A DNA stretch of 64,000 nucleotides, taken from NCBI GenBank assembly GCA_964390005.1, contig CAYMGM010000001.1:372001-436000 (forward strand). Reading direction: 5' to 3'. Shown here piece by piece: positions 59,510-64,000 of the stretch (positions within the stretch are counted from its first letter, which is position 1; every line of letters starts with the position of its first letter). A model generated the notes under the pieces. The model was not told where the DNA came from. It made no database searches and saw nothing but the letters and a program-made list of their open reading frames with translations. Source of the stretch: CAYMGM01 sp964390005 (GTDB taxonomy: Bacteria; Pseudomonadota; Alphaproteobacteria; UBA9219). A program made the position numbers and the translations under genes.

Positions 59510-59521
59510 AAGGAGACGTTT

Positions 59522-60667
59522 GTGACCGCTTTTCAATTCGACATTTCTAAAACAGATGGCAAGGCCCGCCGCGGGCGCGTGACGACCGCGCATGGAACTT
59601 TTGAAACGCCAGCCTTTATGGCAACGGCAACGGCGGCGACGGTCAAAGCCATGACGGTCGATATGGTGCGCCAGACGGGGGCTGAGCTTGCCATCTGCAA
59701 CACCTATCACATGATGCTGCGCCCCGGCCCTGAAAAAGTCGCCGCGCTTGGCGGGTTGCATCGCTTTATGAACTGGCAAGGCCCTATCTTGACGGATTCA
59801 GGCGGCTATCAAGTCATGTCTTTGGCTTCGCTGCGCAAGATCTCGGAAAAAGGCGTGACGTTTCGCTCGCACGTCGATGGCAGCGCGCATGAGCTGTCGC
59901 CAGAACGGTCGATGGAAATCCAGAACCTGTTAGACAGCAACATCACGATGTGCTTTGACGAATGCACGCCTTTTCCGGCAACGCATGAAATTGCCGCGGA
60001 TTCGATGCGTCTTTCGATGCGCTGGGCTGCGCGGTGCGACAAAGCTTTTGAACGACGCGCCGGTTACGGGCTGTTCGGCATTGTCCAAGGCAGCGTCTAT
60101 CCCGACTTACGCGCCGAATCCGTTGAAGCGTTGAAGGCCCTGACGCTTGATGGCTTTGGCATTGGCGGCCTTGCCGTCGGCGAAGGCCAAGAAAAAATGT
60201 TCGAGGTCTTGGACTTTACGGTTCCGCTGATCCCCACGGACAAGCCGCGCTATCTTATGGGCGTTGGCAAACCTGACGACATTGTGGGCGCTGTCTTGCG
60301 CGGCGTCGATATGTTCGATTGCGTCATGCCCACACGCTCGGGCCGGACGGGGCAAGGCTTTACGCATCGCGGCACGATCAACATCCGCAACGCGCGCCAC
60401 GCCGAAGACCCGCGCCCGCTGGATGAGGCTTGCCCCTGCCCCACTTGCACGCAATATAGCCGCGCCTATTTGCATCACCTGTTCCGTACGGAAGAGATTT
60501 TAGGCGCGATGCTTTTGACGCAGCATAATCTTTCGTTCTATCAAAAACTGATGAAAGACCTGCGGACCGCGATTGAGGAAGAGCGTCTTAACGCCTTTGC
60601 CCAGGCCTTTTTAGAAACTTTCCAGTCTGGAGACATTGCGCCCCTTTCGCAAGCGCAAAAAAACTGA
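59522..60667 (+). CDS. tgt: tRNA-guanine transglycosylase
   Basis: Exchanges G34 for preQ1 in GUN-anticodon tRNAs, the step before QueA. 381 residues with the catalytic Asp in LTDSGGYQVMSL, second Asp in GVGKPDDIV...FDCVMPTRSGRTG, and zinc ligands in CPCPTCTQYSRAYLHH. It begins at GTG 59522 with AAAAGGAG before it. Encoded 12 nt after queA; an exported SH3 protein follows after 12 nt. Confidence 0.97.
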   Translation: MTAFQFDISKTDGKARRGRVTTAHGTFETPAFMATATAATVKAMTVDMVRQTGAELAICNTYHMMLRPGPEKVAALGGLHRFMNWQGPILTDSGGYQVMSLASLRKISEKGVTFRSHVDGSAHELSPERSMEIQNLLDSNITMCFDECTPFPATHEIAADSMRLSMRWAARCDKAFERRAGYGLFGIVQGSVYPDLRAESVEALKALTLDGFGIGGLAVGEGQEKMFEVLDFTVPLIPTDKPRYLMGVGKPDDIVGAVLRGVDMFDCVMPTRSGRTGQGFTHRGTINIRNARHAEDPRPLDEACPCPTCTQYSRAYLHHLFRTEEILGAMLLTQHNLSFYQKLMKDLRTAIEEERLNAFAQAFLETFQSGDIAPLSQAQKN

Positions 60668-60679
60668 TAGTATCCTGAT

Positions 60680-61201
60680 ATGAAAAGGTTTTCTTTCATA
60701 GTTCTGGCGCTATGCCTTTGGGTGGCAACACCTTATGGTATTCAGGCGCGTGCAGATGACGATGCCCCCGAAGAACAAGGCACGCAAACGGGCATGCCTT
60801 TGCCGCGTTTTGCCGCTTTGCGCTTTAGCCAGATCAATCTAAGGACAGGCCCCGGCACACGCTATCCCATTGATTGGGTTTATGTTCGGCAAGGTCTGCC
60901 CATTCAAATCACGGCGGAATATGATATCTGGCGGCGCATTAAAGATTCGGACGGCACCGAAGGCTGGGTTCAAAAATCCGCGCTGACCGGCAAAAGGTCG
61001 GCAATTGTCACAGGCGTCATGCGCGACTTACGCAAAGACGACAGCGTTGATTCCGCCATTGTGGCTCACCTTGAACCTGGGGCCGTCGGTCAACTGACGT
61101 CATGCGCGAAAGAATGGTGCAAATTAAAGTTCGATAGCGTAAAAGGTTATTTACGCAAAGGCGAGTTTTGGGGCGCCTTTGAAAACGAAACCTTTCATTG
61201 A
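60680..61201 (+). CDS. Exported SH3-domain protein
   Basis: 173 residues: a signal peptide (to IQARA-DD), an acidic stretch, then two bacterial SH3-like modules (residues about 45-105 and 110-170). The first contains INLRTGPGTRYPIDWVY, WRRIKD and GWVQKSALTGKR, typical of the SH3_3/SH3_4 family that binds peptidoglycan or proteins in the periplasm. Two Cys (SCAKEWC) lie in the second module. It is 12 nt from tgt and from the GNAT gene. Confidence 0.88.
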   Translation: MKRFSFIVLALCLWVATPYGIQARADDDAPEEQGTQTGMPLPRFAALRFSQINLRTGPGTRYPIDWVYVRQGLPIQITAEYDIWRRIKDSDGTEGWVQKSALTGKRSAIVTGVMRDLRKDDSVDSAIVAHLEPGAVGQLTSCAKEWCKLKFDSVKGYLRKGEFWGAFENETFH

Positions 61202-61213
61202 CGCGAAGGCCTT

Positions 61214-61714
61214 ATGACCTTTCTGATACGCCGCTTATCCCAAGAAGACAGCGAACAATGGATCCGTTTGCGTGAAGAAGCTTTGCTTTGTCACAGACCA
61301 TCGTTTGGCGTGTCTTTATCTTCTTCCTATGATGAAAGGCGCACCACTTATCTGGACTGGCTGACGCGCAGCCCCGTCTTTGGCGCTTTTGACAAGACAG
61401 GCAAGCTGATCGGCACCGCAGGCTTTTACCGCGAAGCCAGCCCCATGCAAGCGCATCGCGGGAACTTGTTCAGCTTTTACGTATCGTCTGAAGACAGGCG
61501 TCGGGGTGTGGGGCAAGAGCTTCTTGCCACAGTGATCGACGAAGCCAGACAAAACAAAACGACGCATCTTTTGCTTTCCGTTTACGACACGCAAAAAGAA
61601 GCCATTGCGCTTTACGAGAAAAACGGTTTTCAAACCTATGGCGTGTTGCCCCATGCCGCCATCGACCAAAACGTTGCCATTGATCAACGCCTGATGATCA
61701 AGGCGTTGACATGA
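61214..61714 (+). CDS. GNAT-family N-acetyltransferase
   Basis: 166 residues. Acetyl-CoA loop is EDRRRGVGQELLATVI, with the downstream SVYDTQKEAIALYEKNGFQTYG typical of the GNAT C-terminal half. The substrate cannot be predicted. The ATG follows the SH3 gene by 12 nt, and its stop overlaps the next gene (ATGA), so it is part of the plus-strand operon that runs to dut. Confidence 0.88.
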   Translation: MTFLIRRLSQEDSEQWIRLREEALLCHRPSFGVSLSSSYDERRTTYLDWLTRSPVFGAFDKTGKLIGTAGFYREASPMQAHRGNLFSFYVSSEDRRRGVGQELLATVIDEARQNKTTHLLLSVYDTQKEAIALYEKNGFQTYGVLPHAAIDQNVAIDQRLMIKALT

Positions 61715-62286
61715 CGCACCGCTTAAAAAAAACGCTTTATGTTCTCGGCTGCCTTTTGGTGCTGGGCGGAATCTTAGGCGGTTATTTGATCGGCCTTCAG
61801 GTCTTTGGCAATTTCCATGAAGTTCTTCCGGGCGAGGTTTATCGTTCGGCCCAGCTTTCGCCCGATCAATTGCGCGCGCTCAACGCCCAATACAATTTCA
61901 AAACCATTTTAAATCTGCGCGGCGAACGCGACGGCGAAAAATGGTACGACCAAGAAAAACAAGAATCCGAAACGCTTGGCCTTAAGCATCTTGATTTTGA
62001 GATGTCCGATAGCGCTATCTTTCCGCTTGAGCAGGCGCAAAAGCTGGTCGAGACCATGGAAACAGCGCCCAAACCGCTCCTGATCCACTGCCGCGCCGGA
62101 GCCGATCGGTCGGGCCTTGCTGCCGCCCTTTACCTTGCCGCCATCGCCAAAAAGGGTGAAGGGGCCGCGGAAAAACAGCTTTCCATCGTCTATGGCCATT
62201 TTTCTCTTCCCTTTTTGTCACGCGCGTATTCAATGGATGAATCTTTTGAAAAACTTGAATCTTGGCTTGGGTTTAACGGCTCGTAG
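61711..62286 (+). CDS. Membrane-anchored dual-specificity/tyrosine phosphatase
   Basis: 191 residues with an N-terminal membrane anchor (about 7-30) that probably places the catalytic domain in the periplasm. PTP signature HCRAGADRSG gives the nucleophile C127 and R133. GEVYRSAQLSPDQL and TILNLRGE match the atypical DSP-like group found in proteobacteria. Substrate unknown; phosphoprotein or phosphoinositide-like compounds are possible. Coupled to the GNAT gene (4-nt overlap). Confidence 0.88.
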   Translation: MTHRLKKTLYVLGCLLVLGGILGGYLIGLQVFGNFHEVLPGEVYRSAQLSPDQLRALNAQYNFKTILNLRGERDGEKWYDQEKQESETLGLKHLDFEMSDSAIFPLEQAQKLVETMETAPKPLLIHCRAGADRSGLAAALYLAAIAKKGEGAAEKQLSIVYGHFSLPFLSRAYSMDESFEKLESWLGFNGS

Positions 62287-62312
62287 ATTCTGACAGGAAG
62301 GAAGGTCCTTTT

Positions 62313-63551
62313 ATGACGGCAAGCTTGACGGGTCGCTCGATCCTCCTCGTCATTTCAGGCGGCATTGCGGCTTATAAGGTTTTGGATCTGATCCGCCTGC
62401 TTCGCAAAGACGGTGCCGAGGTGCGCTGCGTTTTAACGCCTCATGCTACGCATTTTGTGACGCCACTTTCCGTCGCGGCGCTGGCGGGGCACAAGCCGCT
62501 GATCGACATGTTCAGCGACGATGCCGAGATCGAACATATCCAGCTTTCGCGCCAAGCCGATTTGATTGTCGTCGCGCCCGCGACAGCGAACCTGATGGCC
62601 AAAATGGCGCATGGCTTGGCTGACGATCTGGCCAGCAGCCTTCTTTTGGCCGCCAACAAGCCGATTATCGTGGCCCCGGCCATGAATGTGATGATGTGGC
62701 AAAACCCTGCCACACAAGAAAACGTGCGCACTTTGCAAGCGCGTGGCCTGACGTTTGTCGGCCCCGATGCAGGCCCCATGGCTTGCGCCGAACAGGGGGC
62801 TGGGCGTTTGGTCGAACCCGCCGTTCTCTTCCAAGCTATTCAAGCGGCTTTGTCAACGGCGGCTCCGTTGAAAGGGCTGCGTGCCCTCGTCACAAGTGGC
62901 CCGACGTTCGAGCCCTTAGACCCCGTGCGTTTTATCGGCAACAGATCGTCAGGCAAGCAAGGCCACGCGATTGCTGCTGCGTTGGCTGCGGCTGGCGCCG
63001 ATGTTACGTTGGTCGCGGGTCCCACGGCCCTGCCGCCACCGCAGGGGGTTCGAACGCTTGCGGTTGAGACAGCGCGCGAAATGCAAGCGGCTTGCGAAGC
63101 CGCCCTGCCCGCCGATATTGCCATTTGCGCCGCTGCCGTCGCCGACTGGCGTCCGGCGGCCGAAGCCGCGCAGAAAATCAAAAAAGACGGCACGGCCCCA
63201 AGCCTGACCTTGACCGAGAACCCCGATATTTTAGCGGGCCTGTCACATCATGCGACAAAACGCCCGCGCCTTGTCATCGGCTTTGCCGCTGAAACCAACA
63301 AGCTGACAGAAAACGCCACCGCCAAGTTTACCCGCAAAGGCTGCGATTGGCTGCTTGCGAACCTTGTCGGCGACGGCAAAGGCTTTGGCACAGATGACAA
63401 CGAAGTCATCCTCTATCAAAAAGACGCCGAAGGCTCGATCTTGGCAACGCCTTGGCCCGCGCAAAGCAAACAGGCCGTGGCGCAAAGCTTGGTCGATGCC
63501 ATCAGCGCGTTTTGGTCTTCTGAAAGCAAAACTATAAAGGACAAACAATGA
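62313..63551 (+). CDS. coaBC: Bifunctional phosphopantothenoylcysteine synthetase/decarboxylase
   Basis: Two steps of coenzyme A synthesis on one 412-residue chain. CoaC flavoprotein part (about 1-180): ILLVISGGIAAYKVLDLIR, the active His region in TPHATHFVTPLSVAAL, and APAMNVMMWQNPATQENV. CoaB part (about 190-400): LVTSGPTFEPLDPVRFIGNRSSGKQG and the CIAAAVADW-like ICAAAVADWRP. AAGGAAGG precedes the ATG. The stop overlaps dut by 4 nt (ATGA), as found in many proteobacteria. Confidence 0.96.
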   Translation: MTASLTGRSILLVISGGIAAYKVLDLIRLLRKDGAEVRCVLTPHATHFVTPLSVAALAGHKPLIDMFSDDAEIEHIQLSRQADLIVVAPATANLMAKMAHGLADDLASSLLLAANKPIIVAPAMNVMMWQNPATQENVRTLQARGLTFVGPDAGPMACAEQGAGRLVEPAVLFQAIQAALSTAAPLKGLRALVTSGPTFEPLDPVRFIGNRSSGKQGHAIAAALAAAGADVTLVAGPTALPPPQGVRTLAVETAREMQAACEAALPADIAICAAAVADWRPAAEAAQKIKKDGTAPSLTLTENPDILAGLSHHATKRPRLVIGFAAETNKLTENATAKFTRKGCDWLLANLVGDGKGFGTDDNEVILYQKDAEGSILATPWPAQSKQAVAQSLVDAISAFWSSESKTIKDKQ

Positions 63552-63994
63552 CCTCTGTCGATTTGATCAAATTGCCGCATGGTGCGGATCTGCCTCTTCC
63601 CGCCTATGCGACCGCGCACGCGGCGGGCATGGATCTTTACGCCGCCGTTTCAGAAGACATCGTGATCGCCCCCGGCGCGCGCGCTTTGATCCCCACCGGA
63701 ATCGCCATTGCCTTGCCCGAGGGGCTTGAAGCCCAAGTCAGGCCGCGTTCGGGCCTTGCGCTGAAAAGCGGGCTGACCGTCCTGAACGCGCCCGGCACTA
63801 TTGATGCCGATTACCGCGGCGAAGTCGGCGTTATTCTCGCCAATTTAAGCGCCGAGCCTTTTACCGTCACGCGCGGCCTGCGCGTTGCGCAACTAGTCAT
63901 TGCCGCCTATCAAAAAATTACCTGGAACGAGACAACCAGCCTGTCCGACACCCAGCGCGGCGCGGGCGGTTTTGGATCGACCGGAAAACACTAA
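63548..63994 (+). CDS. dut: dUTP diphosphatase (deoxyuridine triphosphatase)
   Basis: Trimeric enzyme that hydrolyses dUTP to dUMP and keeps uracil out of DNA. 148 residues. The five family motifs are visible: AGMDLYAAV, the RSGLALKSGLTVLNAPGTID block carrying the catalytic Asp, GEVGVILANLS, RVAQLVI and the C-terminal RGAGGFGSTG that closes the active site. Coupled to coaBC by a 4-nt overlap. Complete; ends 6 nt before the window edge. Confidence 0.97.
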   Translation: MTSVDLIKLPHGADLPLPAYATAHAAGMDLYAAVSEDIVIAPGARALIPTGIAIALPEGLEAQVRPRSGLALKSGLTVLNAPGTIDADYRGEVGVILANLSAEPFTVTRGLRVAQLVIAAYQKITWNETTSLSDTQRGAGGFGSTGKH

Positions 63995-64000
63995 GAGCCT

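Overview
The window looks like a chromosomal segment of an alphaproteobacterium. The family is uncertain, and base composition is close to balanced by eye. The pointers are an adjacent DivK-type regulator and PleD pair, an EipB (DUF1849) periplasmic protein, a 180-kDa-class NAD glutamate dehydrogenase, a phasin, a DUF465 protein, a COQ9/TetR-like protein and a near-consensus alphaproteobacterial RpoH promoter. Most of the window is dense housekeeping sequence. No insertion sequence, prophage, plasmid or CRISPR locus is visible.

Layout. 0-3.8 kb: dgt (partial) divergent from xth, then mlaEF and a small Cys-rich orphan. 3.9-13.1 kb: ftsK, followed after 20 nt by a tightly coupled kdp operon (a tiny membrane ORF, kdpF, A, B, C) ending in a KdpD that has no kinase domain; no kdpE follows. 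13-20 kb: a secreted orphan, a divergent polysaccharide deacetylase, DivK-PleD, a class A PBP and Hsp20. 20.3-21.7 kb: a regulatory interval holding an RpoH-like promoter and possible RNA thermometer for hsp20, and on the other strand a candidate attenuator (a 21-codon leader rich in Lys codons, then a terminator) before a dapA-like gene. 21.7-30.9 kb, minus strand: glmS, an M20 peptidase, and two ABC importers whose genes are interleaved. 31-37.8 kb: tRNA-Arg, NAD-GDH, proline iminopeptidase and a TetR/COQ9-like protein. 38-41.3 kb: a phasin with a Met-rich hexapeptide repeat, an EnvZ/OmpR-type pair, and tRNA-Val(CAC) followed by a three-copy 89-bp tandem repeat that copies the tRNA tail. 41.4-43.5 kb: a two-gene accessory-looking cassette made of an unknown protein and a DUF84 nucleotide-triphosphatase fusion. 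43.5-53 kb: pfkA, DUF465, the eipB-tsaB-rimI-accA cluster, a chemoreceptor, aspS and rnd. 53-57.5 kb: a secreted orphan, a large low-complexity lipoprotein and an atypical Nramp-family transporter. 57.8-64 kb: a glycine-zipper envelope protein, then a plus-strand run of queA, tgt, an SH3 protein, a GNAT, a tyrosine phosphatase, coaBC and dut.

Points most worth follow-up: (1) the putative lysine-codon attenuator upstream of dapA, which would be a leaderless leader peptide whose last codons overlap the terminator; (2) the kinase-less KdpD; (3) the tRNA-tail tandem repeat, which resembles the E. coli tyrT repeat arrangement; (4) the DUF84 fusion cassette next to it; (5) the nested ABC transporters. 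All functions are inferred from sequence reading only; no database search was run.
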